Assembly: GCA_009829735.1 (NCBI GenBank) | Contig: CM020619.1 | Span: 22,407,554-22,471,553, forward strand | DNA: 64,000 bases | DNA from: Pyropia yezoensis | Lineage: Eukaryota; Rhodophyta; Bangiophyceae; Bangiales; Bangiaceae | Direction of reading: 5' to 3' | Shown: positions 11,123 through 20,631 of the stretch, one piece after another | Layout of the letters: each line of letters opens with the position of its first letter | How positions within the stretch are numbered: the first letter of the stretch is position 1 | The notes under the pieces: generated by a model | The model's database searches: none | Seen by the model: only the letters and a program-made list of their open reading frames with translations | Told to the model about the DNA's origin: nothing | Position numbers and translations under genes: made by a program

Positions 11123-13001
11123 TTGAAAGCCACTCTGCGTACCACTTCGACTTGAAGCACTCTCTTGGCACTGTCACTTAGCCTTCCCTCACGTTGAGCG
11201 AGGGCAGTTAGGGTGGATATCATTCCGGGCGCAGTATGCCCGGACCCTCTCGGCGGGAAGGTCCTCCACGTATTCCCACGTATCATCCTTAGCTTTATAG
11301 CCGAACCAACGCACCCCCAACATGAGGCGGTTAGTGTCCTCATCCCACCCGTGGTCGATGAACTTATCGAACACGTATTCCTGCGGGCCCTGTTTGGCCG
11401 CAGGTAGCGAAGGCAGGCGCCACGCTTCCAGCGCACGCGCCCAAGCCGGGTTGCCTGCAGGAGGTGGTGCAACTTATACCACGTCCTGTCCGTTTACTGT
11501 GTGGACCCCATCGTCATTTTCGATGGTAAACCGCCGTCCTTCCGTACGAAGGACCTGGTATGGCCCCTTCGTCTGGAATACCAGCTTACCCCCAGTTGGG
11601 GTGTGCGAGTGAGCCAGCACCCAGTCACCCTGCTCGGGGACGTGCTTGGCGTTACGCACCTTTTTGTCAAAAGGACGCTTGTAGCGCTTTTGCGCTTTGT
11701 CCATCTCAGCCCTGACTTTAGGAATGAGTTTTTCGAGCCTAGCAGCGAACTCCGCCTTACTCTCAGTAGGAGTAGGCGTACTGCCACCATCCTCCCTAGT
11801 TGGGAGCGACCGCCGCACGGCAATAGACCGCACGCGACGGGGGGTCACAAAAGCGAGGGGTACTTCCCCTGTAGATGAGTGAACCTGCGAATTGTAGGCA
11901 GTAGTAAGGATAGAAATGTATTGGTCCCACGTCTTCACGTGCTCACTCACATAGTGGCGCAGTTGCCGAACAATAGTTTTGTTGAAGGGCTCCACCTGCC
12001 CATTAGTTTGTGGGTGGTAGGGGGTGGCATAGTTTGCCTTAACCCCCAACATATCCAGCACTCCCTGAAACAGTACAGACGCAAATTGCTGTCCATTGTC
12101 CGACAGTGTACTGTCTGGGATACCATAAGCGGCAACCCAGTGATCTAGGAAGGCTCACACGACCGACATGGCCGTGGTCTCTGCCAGAGGAATCGCTCGC
12201 GTAAGTTTCGTGAAGCGATCACAGATGACCAGGAGGTACTGGTTGCCCTCCTCGGTCACTGGCAGGGGCCGAAGGATATCCATTGCCAACGCGGAAAAGG
12301 GCTCCTTGGCCGGGAACAGTAACATGGCCCTGATAGGCCGCCGTTCCATCAGACGGTTCTGCGCACAACTTGTGCAGGCAGCTACCCAACTATAGATGTC
12401 CACCACCATGGACGGCCAGTGGTAACTGGTCCTCAGGGTCGGGTACAGTTTACTAGACCCCAGGTGTCCACCTGTGGGAGCGTTATGCTCCCTCTCAAGG
12501 ATACTGTCCTTGAGGGATGCGGGGACGACAAGTTGTTCGGTCCGCTGAATTACCCCCCTCCTCAAGAGGAGGCCATCGTCTCCGATGAAGAACCGCGTCT
12601 CCGCCACCGTATCTAGCGTATCCCTCTGCGAATTGCAGAAGGAGTCCTCGGGCTGGGCCTTCACCACCTCGTCCAGGGACAGGGGCAAGTACTTCTTGTT
12701 CCCTGGCGCCTCAGGGTCCAACGCCTGACCCGAGCGCGTGACTACTCCCACGATGGGGATGTCGTCATCGACTGAGCTAGTGTCCGGCCCCTCGGTTGGT
12801 ACCCGAGAAAGGCCGTCGGCTCGGGCATGTTGCCTGCCAGGTCGGTACTCAATATCAAAGTTGAAGGGTGCCAGTCGCACCCTCCACCTGTTCAGGCGTG
12901 TGTTCGTGCAATCCGTCTTAAAGATGAACAGCAACGCGCGGTGGTCACAGGGGATGGCAAAAGGGGGAGTTAACATTGCCACGCCCCCACGCACGCATAC
13001 G

Positions 13002-13145
13002 AGGGCTCTGGGGTCCCATTTCCGATGCCCTATCGTAAATTTCTATATGGGACCCCGGAGCCCTTTTGTTATAGTTGAGGTTTCCTCAACGGGTTTGGGT
13101 ACGTCGTACCCAATCCAGGGGTCTGGGGATGGAAAATCCCCAGCC
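13002..13145. repeat. Cluster of four hairpins beside the Rep fragment
   Basis: Four inverted repeats in a row. The largest has 18-bp arms at 13002-13019 and 13047-13064 (one G-T pair) with a 27-nt loop. It is followed by GTTGAGG/CCTCAAC (3-nt loop), TTGGGTAC/GTACCCAA (3-nt loop, about 13095-13113) and CTGGGGAT/ATCCCCAG (about 13122-13142). The long hairpin could be a rolling-circle origin or a terminator; I see no standard TAATATTAC-type nonanucleotide in its loop. Confidence 0.7.
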
Positions 13146-13150
13146 TTAAA

Positions 13151-13807
13151 CTATTTCTCAACTTTTTTGTAATGAGTAATCCTGTTAAGGATTGTTTCAA
13201 AAGCGTCGAAATCACTAAAGAGAGGTTTCGTAAGCTCTATTTCTCGAACTCTTACTCCAAGAGTTTTAGAGAATAGATCTCGTTTGCTATCTTGATTGAA
13301 TCATTTATCGGAACAATGTTGATCAAGAGGTTGATTGGAGGTCATGATAATGAGAGGATTAACTTCTTTGTATATATGAGATCCATTCATAGGTAACCGC
13401 ATATTTTCTCCAGAAAGGAATCGACTTAAAAAGAACCCTACTCAACCTTTTGAGTAAAGTTCATCTCAAAGAATTCATTGATACGTATTATTTTTATAAT
13501 AATCGAATCAATTGTCGTCGGGTCAAATATACGATGGTGAATTATGATTTAAGAAATGGATAATACTAGTTTTTCCAGTATTAGGTTCTCTACTTCAAAG
13601 ATGGAGCATGGGCATTTTATACTTTCTTTTACCCGCATTATCATTCAAGTATTCAAGAATGTTCACAAGGCCTTCTTTATTGGTCAACACATTGTCACCA
13701 ATATTTTTAATGCTGGCGATATCAAAATATTTTATAGGAACAAGCTTGTCCATACGTAAATTACGTTGATGCTGCTGGAAGTTTTTGCTATATCTTACTA
13801 TCTTACC
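13151..13807 (-). pseudogene. Rep superfamily 3 helicase fragment read with UGA=Trp
   Basis: On the minus strand, 218 codons run without TAA or TAG from the insert edge to a TAG at 13151-13153, but contain seven in-frame TGA. Read as Trp, the protein has superfamily 3 helicase motifs: Walker A-like PNTGKTS, Walker B-like WILWDE and motif C IIMTSN, spaced as in Rep proteins of CRESS-DNA viruses and plasmids. The first Gly of Walker A is replaced (Ser-Arg-Glu-Pro). The N-terminal HUH endonuclease is absent, cut off at the junction. Several TGA positions sit where aromatic residues are expected. With the standard code it is untranslatable in the nucleus. Confidence 0.85.
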
Positions 13808-16012
13808 TTCTCACCCTCTAGGTAGTGTCGAAGTGTCGTCACCGCCCACACCACTGCGAGTCCTTCCAACTCGGTGACTCCGTAGTTCTTCTCGGCCGAG
13901 TTCAGCCCCTTGCCAAAGTATCCCACCGGCAAGTACTCCTTGTCCGGCAGCTGCTGAAGCAACACACAACCAAGTTGGTCGTAGCTAGCATCTACGTCTA
14001 AGATGTACTGGCCTCCCAACCTGGGAATAGCCAAGATGGGGGGCTTCAGCAGAAGGTCCCGAAGAGTCTCAAAGGATTCCTGCTCCACCCGACTTGGGGG
14101 AGGCAGGTTCTTCGGTAGGACCGAGCTAACTAACCAATTCAGCGGCTTCGCCACCTTGGCGAAGCCCTTGGTGAAACTTCGGTACACGTTGCACATCCCG
14201 AGGAAGCTCCTCATCTGGGTCTTGGTCCGGGGGTACTGAGCCTTACGGATGGCTCTCAAGTTCTTCTCGTTGACGCTGAGGCGCCCCGGACGGACAACAT
14301 GTCCCAAGTATTCCACCTCCTGAGTGAAGAGGTGGCACTTGCTCGCCTTCAGTGACACACCGGCGTCAGCAAGTAGCTTGAACACCTGACCAAGATGGCC
14401 AATGTGCTCCTCCGGACTTCGGGAAAACACAATGATATCGTCTAGGTACACAAGACAGATCTGCCACCGTACTCCGGCCAGAATCATGTCCATGGCGCGC
14501 TGGAAGTTGCCGGCGCGTTGCACAATCCAAACGGTAGTCGTTTGCACTGGTAGGTACCACAGTGACAGGGAGATGTAGATTTACTCCTGTCTTCCGGGGC
14601 AATGGGAAATTGCCAATACCCCGCGTTACAGTCTAAGGTAGAGAACACGTTTGCCGCCCCCAGTGAGTCCTGACAGTCGTCCATCCTAGGGAGGGAATAA
14701 CTATCCTTCACCGTGCTCTCGTTGAGCTTACGGTAGTCGGTACAGAACCGTGGGGTCCCATCAACTTTGGGGACAATGACCACCGGGCTCGCCCACTCGG
14801 CGTTGCTGGGCTCAATCACATCGAGGGCCTCCATGCGAGCAACTTGCTCCTTGACGAGGGCCCTTGAACGGGGCCCTCCCCTGTACGATTCTTGGCGTAT
14901 AGGGGGTGCACCGGGTTTTAACTCGATCCGGTGCTCGGTGGCTTTCATGAGTCCCAATTGACCATCCCACAACTTGTGATATTGGTCCAAGAGGCGTTCA
15001 ACTTGAACCCTCAACCTGGGTGGAACATTCTCTATGTTCACGTGGGGTCGAGGAGAGGCGGCCGGCTTGTCAAGGTGCTTCTCCTTTCCAGACTTCGGGT
15101 CGCTACTCGCGCCCGCGTTGAGGGTGACCGCTACTACGGGTCCCTCATGTTTGTCGATGTAGCCAAACTTGGCTCCCGACTTGAAGTACTTGGGCAAAGA
15201 GCTCAGGTTCATCACCTGAACCTTCCACGGGACTCCGGCTTTGGAGTCCATCGTGCCAAGGGCAACATGCACTTGGTGCTTACGAGCAAGACGGGGGTTA
15301 GGGTGCACCAACCCGTTCCCCGTAAAATCAGTTACAACGTCAACGTGCGCCACCGAGTTGGGGGGCAACGTGACTGTACGGGCTAAACGCAGAGAAGCAG
15401 TAAACCCTTCTCTCACGGAGCAAACAGGCTTCGACTGTGAGACTGTCACAGGAGCCACAGACTTTCCCTTACCAAGGATGAGGATGGTCTCCCCATTCAT
15501 CAACTTGACCCGATACTCCGGGCCACAAATCAAAGGCACTTGTGTTACAACATAAGGGGTACCCATAAGCAGGGGTACCGATATATTCTCGACTACTCAA
15601 TAGGTCACGTCGACCTCATGGGTCCCGAACCTAGTTGGTAGGGTCACGGCACCAACGATGGGAAGTACCCCACCATTGATGTCAATCATATGGTCGGCCA
15701 TAGACCTCCAGCGTTGGAGCTTCATCTCCTTGGGTAATAGCGACTTGCGTATCAAAGAGGCTCCTAAACCGGCATCAAGTACGATACGGGCACAACAGGC
15801 ACGGCCGGGGGCCAGTTGCACCCGTCCAGCCACCTGGAAGTTCTCACCCGTCAGCACCGCGATGACCCGACGTGGGTTTACGTTCTTGGGGAGTCCTACC
15901 CGAGGTGGGCGGACTTCCTTAGGTCGCCGCAGTATCCGGCAGGGTTGGTTCGTCCTCTTGACCCACTTGGCGGAGGCTGCCGTTGTGAGCTTCGGACGGC
16001 CAGCTCCAACGG

Positions 16013-17959
16013 TCATTCGTTTCCCGCCGACTTGGCGTCGGAATCCGAGGGCGAAGGGGACGACGACGAGTCCGATGACGACGTGTCCGCCCCTTCCGCC
16101 GAGGGTGTGGTGACCGCAACTACTGGTCGAGGTCCACCCTCGCGGCGTGAACGTACTTCGTTCGTAGCCGACTTCTTTCTCGCATTCTTAACGAGTTGTT
16201 GAATGCGTATATTCAACATAGGGCAATCATATGCCCAGTGTCCATCGGAGCTGCAGCTCCAACACCGATTGTCAGTTCCCGGAGGAGTCTTCTCGACTTT
16301 GGAAGCCGGTGAGGTACCCTGGGAAGTTCCCACGGCAGCTCCTATGTTATCCTTGCGGATTCGGCGTGCCTCTCGTAGCTCTCTGGCCTAGCGCGCCTCT
16401 CCTCGCTCTTGGGCCAACTCGGCCTGACGCTCCTGGCGTTGCTCCTCCCGCAACTTGCTGTAGGCCTCGCCTCTGCGGTGAGCGAACCTGGCCACCCCGG
16501 CTATTGTCGCCCGGGCAGTTTTATGCTCCCGGGTCCCCATACGGACTGACCAATGGAGTCCCTCCACAAACCGACTCTTTACCACAGCTTGTGGATAATG
16601 AAAGCCACAAAGATTATTGAGCTTACGGACCCGCTCCACACATGACAACTCGTCAGCAGTCTCTTCCTGATGAGCTTGCGTATACTCCTCGACTTGAGAA
16701 GCCAACGCTGCTTCATCCACGATAGCTCTCAACAGCCAGTTGACGAGCTCCAAGTAGAACGTCACCTCACCAGCGCCTCCACTTGAGGAACTGGGCATGA
16801 CGGACATGAGTCTTGTCCGTAGGTCGCCCTTGGTAGACTCCTGTAGCATGTAAAAAGCCATGCTTTCACTTATGGCATTGTCTTCACAGGCTTTTGTGAT
16901 ACGACGTAGAAACTCAAAAACACGGAGGGGGGGAGTTCCATCCCACTCCGCTTTGTGCCCAAAAGAGTGAAGTGCATTCATCTTCGCACGGCCCATAGCT
17001 CGGGCCTGAATAGGACCGTACACCACCGACTTGTTGTGGAGGGCGTTGGTCTCACAGTCAAAGATCCTCTGATAGACGGGGTTGGCCACCTGGATCTTGG
17101 GCGGCACATTACGATGAGGGAAAAGCCGCTGAAGCAATGGGGTGAGTTGACCCGCAGTGCCTATCGTCTGCCGCGGCGAGCTTGGTGTAGCCACCGGCGT
17201 TTCCGAGGGGGACTCCCCCGTGAGGGGCGTGCGCCCCACCGAGATTGGTGCGGCTCCCTCGTTGGGGGTCACAGGGGTCGCCCCCTGTTCGGGGCGACCC
17301 GAGATAGGCGTGAGGAGGGATTCCCCCTGGGCCTGCGGGCTCGAAAGCCCCAATCCGATCTGGACATTGAGACCATCTGGCAAACTCGCCACAATCTGAT
17401 TCAGAATAGTATTCGTCATCGTGACCACCAGGTCCGGCAAAGTCTGCCGCAACACATTGGTCGCCTCCCGACGGACAGTTTCCGCGAGGAATGGAATATC
17501 GACTCCAGTTGAGTCTCGGCCTGCCTCCGGGAGTCCACCTGAGGGGCAACCACGATCTTCAGCGGCCTCAACCACGGGCATGGGCGCGAGCCCATCACCG
17601 ACCCACGGAGGTCCGCCGTCCTCCAAAAGCCTACTTGGCGACGGCTCCAATCCAAAGTTGGCTCCAGCCCGAGTGGATTCCGCGGGGACAGTCCTCTCAC
17701 CTTGGAACGTTCCCGTTGAGTGTACCACACGGTGGCCAGACTGCGGCCCACCAACATCAGAAGTGCTACCCGAATGAACTCCCGACTGAGTCGAGGTGGC
17801 CAGTTGCCCGCCCGTACTCCCAAGCCAGCTGGCTTGAGGGACCTCTAGTCCCTCTGCGACCCCAGGTACACCTAATTGTGTCTCACCAGTATTCAAAGGC
17901 ACTTGAGTACGTGCGTCACCCGTGTACTCCCCAGACGACGGGAGGTCCGAACCAGCCAT
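16013..17959 (-). pseudogene. gag: Element C gag, one nonsense codon
   Basis: Counterpart of the element B gag, starting at the same ATG context (MAGSDLPSSGEYTGDA). The reading frame is intact except for an in-frame TAG at 16388-16390, where B has CAG (Gln) in the sequence AR-Q-AREL. Downstream in the same frame are the CCHC knuckle CWSCSSDGHWAYDC and the acidic Ser-rich end finishing AGNE. The end carries the GGGAAAC frameshift heptamer at 16019-16025. Confidence 0.88.
16019..16025 (-). other. Element C -1 frameshift heptamer GGGAAAC
   Basis: Same G GGA AAC GAA TGA arrangement as in element B. The downstream CCGTTG/CAACGG stem is kept; the second stem is weakened by one G-T pair. Confidence 0.75.
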
Positions 17960-18059
17960 GTTCGCTAACGATCCGTATGACACGGTCCAAGTCCACCATT
18001 CCTCTGAGAGAGAGCGCCCCCTACACCCGGGCGCACCCGGAGGTAAAATTTACCTCTGT

Positions 18060-18076
18060 CCCCTGCTGCTCCACCA
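18060..18076 (-). other. Element C primer binding site
   Basis: Minus-strand TGGTGGAGCAGCAGGGG, 2 nt inside the 5' LTR, identical to the site of element A. Confidence 0.6.
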
Positions 18077-18078
18077 AA

Positions 18079-18548
18079 TGTGGCAAAAACCACTCGCACA
18101 CGCTACACCCAAGTTGGGGCGGTGCGCAAGGGCTGCCTCCCGTGTCGGGGGAACCGGAAGAAGTGCAAGTCGCACACACTCTGTCCCTGTTGTGGGGCAA
18201 TCCACCCCACTGACAAACAAGAAGATGGTGCGTGGGCCAACAGTTCCTTGGTCGGGACGGGGAAGCGAGGCCAAGCCCCGCTGTCCCTCCCCTTATCCCC
18301 CCAGGGTCCCCTCAGAATCTCGCCTGTCAGAATCTCCCACCCCAGCCCCTGCCCACCGGGCCACACGAAAATTCGAGACGATAAATGCAGAAAACCCTCA
18401 AATCCACGTTGGGTTTACTACTAAGCTAACTATCCCTAACTTAGGGAATATGGACCCAAATGGAGGGGGAGGAACGGGTCAGGCTAGTGGCCTGCCGCCC
18501 CTTGCATGGCACGTGTTGGCCCACTACCTGGGGGTCAATACTGCCACA
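18079..18548 (-). repeat. Element C 5' LTR
   Basis: 470-bp LTR, TGTGG...GCCACA. It resembles the LTRs of element B but has its own variants (CACTCGCACACGC near the start, CAATCCACCCC in the middle). It is the first of three LTR copies separated by 403-bp spacers. Confidence 0.9.
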
Positions 18549-18951
18549 CTGACGGTGGCGTCTTTCGACAGGCCATGATGGGTTGTCGATGGCTGCTGAC
18601 GTGCGGCCGGCGGACACGGTTAGACAGCGGCTGACTCATCTTGAGTCTGGAAGGTACACCGCGTCATGGCCCACCATACAAGGAATTGATCCATGTTGCC
18701 AGGAGTTGGTTCGGCAGGATCTGTATGGCGAGGTCCTAGACATTATTCTTAGGTAGTAGGCCTGGGAGTAGGGGGAAGTCCATAGACATGTAATTGGTCA
18801 GTGGACTGTTGTTCTTGTTCTTGTCAGGATCGGCCAGAGTTGGGAGAACTGCAATACCTGGATACATTTGGAGATGGAAACAACAACCCAAGTCAACCGT
18901 AGCCTTACCTCCTGCTACCCAACCCGCCCACCCACATGTCAATGACGTAGA
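18549..18951. other. Spacer copy 1: target DNA between elements C and B
   Basis: 403 bp of pre-existing sequence, repeated at 19422-19824. On the plus strand it has a 58-codon ORF starting MAADVRPAD (about 18589) and, at its end, a frame (ending HPHVNDV) that would run on across the element B target site into 29202-29315. No product is recognised. Confidence 0.6.
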
Positions 18952-19421
18952 TGTGGCAAAAACCACTAGCACACACGGCACCCAAATTGGGGCGGTGTGC
19001 TAGGGCTGCCTCCCGTGTCGGGGGAACCGGAAGAAGTGCAAGTCGCACACACTCTGTCCCTGTTGTGGGGCAATCCACCCCACTGACAAACAAGAAGATG
19101 GTGCGTGGGCCAACAGTTCCTTGGTCGGGACGGGAAAGCGAGGCCAAGCCTCGCTGTCCCTCCCCTTATCCCCCCAGGGTCCCCTCAGAATCTCGCCTGT
19201 CAGAATCTCCCACCCCAGCCCCTGCCCACCGGGCCACACGAAAATTCGAGACGATAAATGCAGAAAACCCTCAAATCCACGTTGGGTTTACTACTAAGCT
19301 AACTATCCCTAACTTAGGGAATATGGACCCAAATGGAGGGGGAGGAACGGGTCAGGCTAGTGGCCTGCCGCCCCTTGCATGGCACGTGTTGGCCCCCTAC
19401 CTGGGGGTCAATACTGCCACA
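18952..19421 (-). repeat. Chimeric solo LTR (element B start, element C end)
   Basis: 470-bp LTR. Its first part carries B-type variants (CACTAGCACACACGG, GTGTGCTAGGG) and its later part carries C-type variants (CAATCCACCCCACTGAC, GGTGCGTGGGCC). The switch lies between about 19005 and 19073, where B and C are identical. It has no internal region, and its flanks are GTAGA on the left and CTGAC on the right, each belonging to a different insertion. Confidence 0.88.
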
Positions 19422-19819
19422 CTGACGGTGGCGTCTTTCGACAGGCCATGATGGGTTGTCGATGGCTGCTGACGTGCGGCCGGCGGACACGGTTAGACAG
19501 CGGCTGACTCATCTTGAGTCTGGAAGGTACACCGCGTCATGGCCCACCATACAAGGAATTGATCCATGTTGCCAGGAGTTGGTTCGGCAGGATCTGTATG
19601 GCGAGGTCCTAGACATTATTCTTAGGTAGTAGGCATGGGAGTAGGGGGAAGTCCATAGACATGTAATTGGTCAGTGGAGTATTGTTCTTGTTCTTGTCAG
19701 GATCGGCCAGAGTTGGGAGAACTGCAATACCTGGATACATTTGGAGATGGAAACAACAACCCAAGTCAACCGTAGCCTTACCTCCTGCTACCCAACCCGC
19801 CGACCCACATGTCAATGAC

Positions 19820-19824
19820 GTAGA
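19820..19824. repeat. Element B target site duplication, left copy (GTAGA)
   Basis: GTAGA directly before the left LTR equals GTAGA at 29202-29206 directly after the right LTR. A 5-bp duplication is standard for Ty3/gypsy integrases. Confidence 0.85.
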
Positions 19825-20293
19825 TGTGGCAAAAACCACTAGCACACACGGCACCCAAGTTGGGGCGGTGTGCTAGGGCTGCCTCCCGTGTCGGGGGAAC
19901 CGGAAGAAGTGCAAGTCGCACACACTCTGTCCCTGTTGTGGGGCAAACCCCCCACGGACAAACAAGAGGATGGTGTGTGGTCCAACAGTTTCTTGGTCGG
20001 GACGGGGACGCAGGGCCAAGCCACGCTGTCCCTCCCCTTATCCCCCCAGGGTCCCCTCAGAATCTCGCCACTCAGAATCTCCCACCCCAGCACCTGCCCA
20101 CCGGGCCACACGAAAATTCAAGACGATAAATGCAGAAAACCCTCAAATCCAAGTTGGATTTACTACTAAGCTAACTATCCCTAACTTAGGGAATATGGAC
20201 CCAAATGCAAGGGGAGGAACGGATCAGGCTAGTGGCCTGCCGCCCCTTGCATGGCACGTGTTGCCTCCCTACCTGGGGGTCAATACTGCCACA
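19825..20293 (-). repeat. Element B 3' LTR (left)
   Basis: 469 bp, TGTGGC...GCCACA, paired with 28733-29201. It contains the palindrome TCCCTAACTTAGGGA near its right end. Confidence 0.93.
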
Positions 20294-20308
20294 CTCCCCT
20301 CTCCTCCG
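20294..20308 (-). other. Element B polypurine tract
   Basis: On the minus strand, GGAGGAGAGGGGAG abuts the 3' LTR, so second-strand synthesis would prime here and the antisense ORF is inside the element. Confidence 0.65.
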
Positions 20309-20631
20309 TTCCGACCGACCCGGTCGGCCCTGTGAGGGGGTGCGTAAACGCACGTCTCGGCGTTGGGGGCGCGACTTGCTGTCCCCCATCGAGTACGTAA
20401 CACGGATGTGGAGGCGGTCACGTTGACCGCCCCTGTCCTCAAGCTTGCCCACTCGGCAGCTTGCTCTCCTCAGTTCACACTTCACCATCACCACCACCTC
20501 CCCTTCACCTTCCACTGGGCCGCCCCACGCTGGGGAGGCCACCCGTATACCCACGATCCGAGTCCCCCTCAACTCGAGGCGGGTCTCGTGCTGCGATAGC
20601 CAGAGCGTCTCTCCCCAACTTGGGGAGAGCC

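Larger units (their letters stand above)
12957..13807. mobile_element. AT-rich plasmid-like insert in element C pol, mitochondrial-code type
   Basis: About 851 bp that have no counterpart in element B (B runs directly from 24456 to about 24463). The flanks match B up to about 12956 and again from 13808; about 6 bp of pol are missing and no target duplication is visible, as in end-joining capture. The right 660 bp is very AT-rich and encodes a Rep helicase fragment only under a UGA=Trp code. The left 150 bp holds four consecutive hairpins. I read it as a captured piece of a mitochondrial plasmid or a CRESS-DNA replicon. Confidence 0.8.
11189..16018 (-). pseudogene. pol: Element C pol, multiply disabled
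   Basis: Remnant of a chromovirus pol aligned with the intact pol of element B. Protease motif LDAGLGASLIRK (the catalytic DTG altered to DAG) is near 15765-15800. RT with YLDDIIVF is near 14440, RNase H near 13980, and the integrase and HPQTNGQVEPFN near 11990-12020. The chromodomain is at 11230-11380. Lesions: in-frame TGA at about 15597, a frameshift at about 14500-14515 within the PATFQRAMD region, the insert at 12957-13807 inside RNase H, TGA at 12155 and TAA at 11474. Function is lost. Confidence 0.88.
1..18548 (-). mobile_element. Element C: decayed Ty3/gypsy chromovirus, left end outside the window
   Basis: Close relative of element B, with gag-pol on the minus strand and an antisense ORF on the plus strand. 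Its 5' LTR is at 18079-18548 and its 3' LTR lies beyond the left edge. It is interrupted by element A (540-10186) and by an AT-rich plasmid-like insert (12957-13807). gag and pol carry several nonsense codons and at least one frameshift, so it is dead. The base flanking its right LTR begins CTGAC; the matching left target duplication cannot be seen. Its family assignment rests on near line-by-line similarity to B. Confidence 0.9.
18079..19824. repeat. Two 873-bp tandem units: LTR plus 403-bp spacer
   Basis: Unit 1 is 18079-18951 and unit 2 is 18952-19824, each a 470-bp LTR followed by a 403-bp spacer that starts CTGACGG and ends GACGTAGA. The two spacers differ at only a few positions. A third LTR (of element B) follows immediately. 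The arrangement is the product expected from unequal exchange between the LTR of C and the left LTR of B. Confidence 0.9.

Noticed and set aside
13151..13807. Insert taken as an integrated geminivirus or ordinary nuclear gene
   Set aside because: Seven TGA codons block standard-code reading, and there is no coat or movement protein; a mitochondrial-code plasmid relative fits better.
12957..13807. Insert taken as a plain fragment of the mitochondrial chromosome
   Set aside because: No standard mitochondrial gene is present; the only protein is a Rep helicase, which points to a plasmid, although a plasmid integrated into mtDNA cannot be excluded.
20461..20631. Upstream extension of the element B antisense ORF to 20461
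   Set aside because: The extra residues are low-complexity, and the ATG at 20632 after the hairpin is the better start; the extension is not supported by element A.
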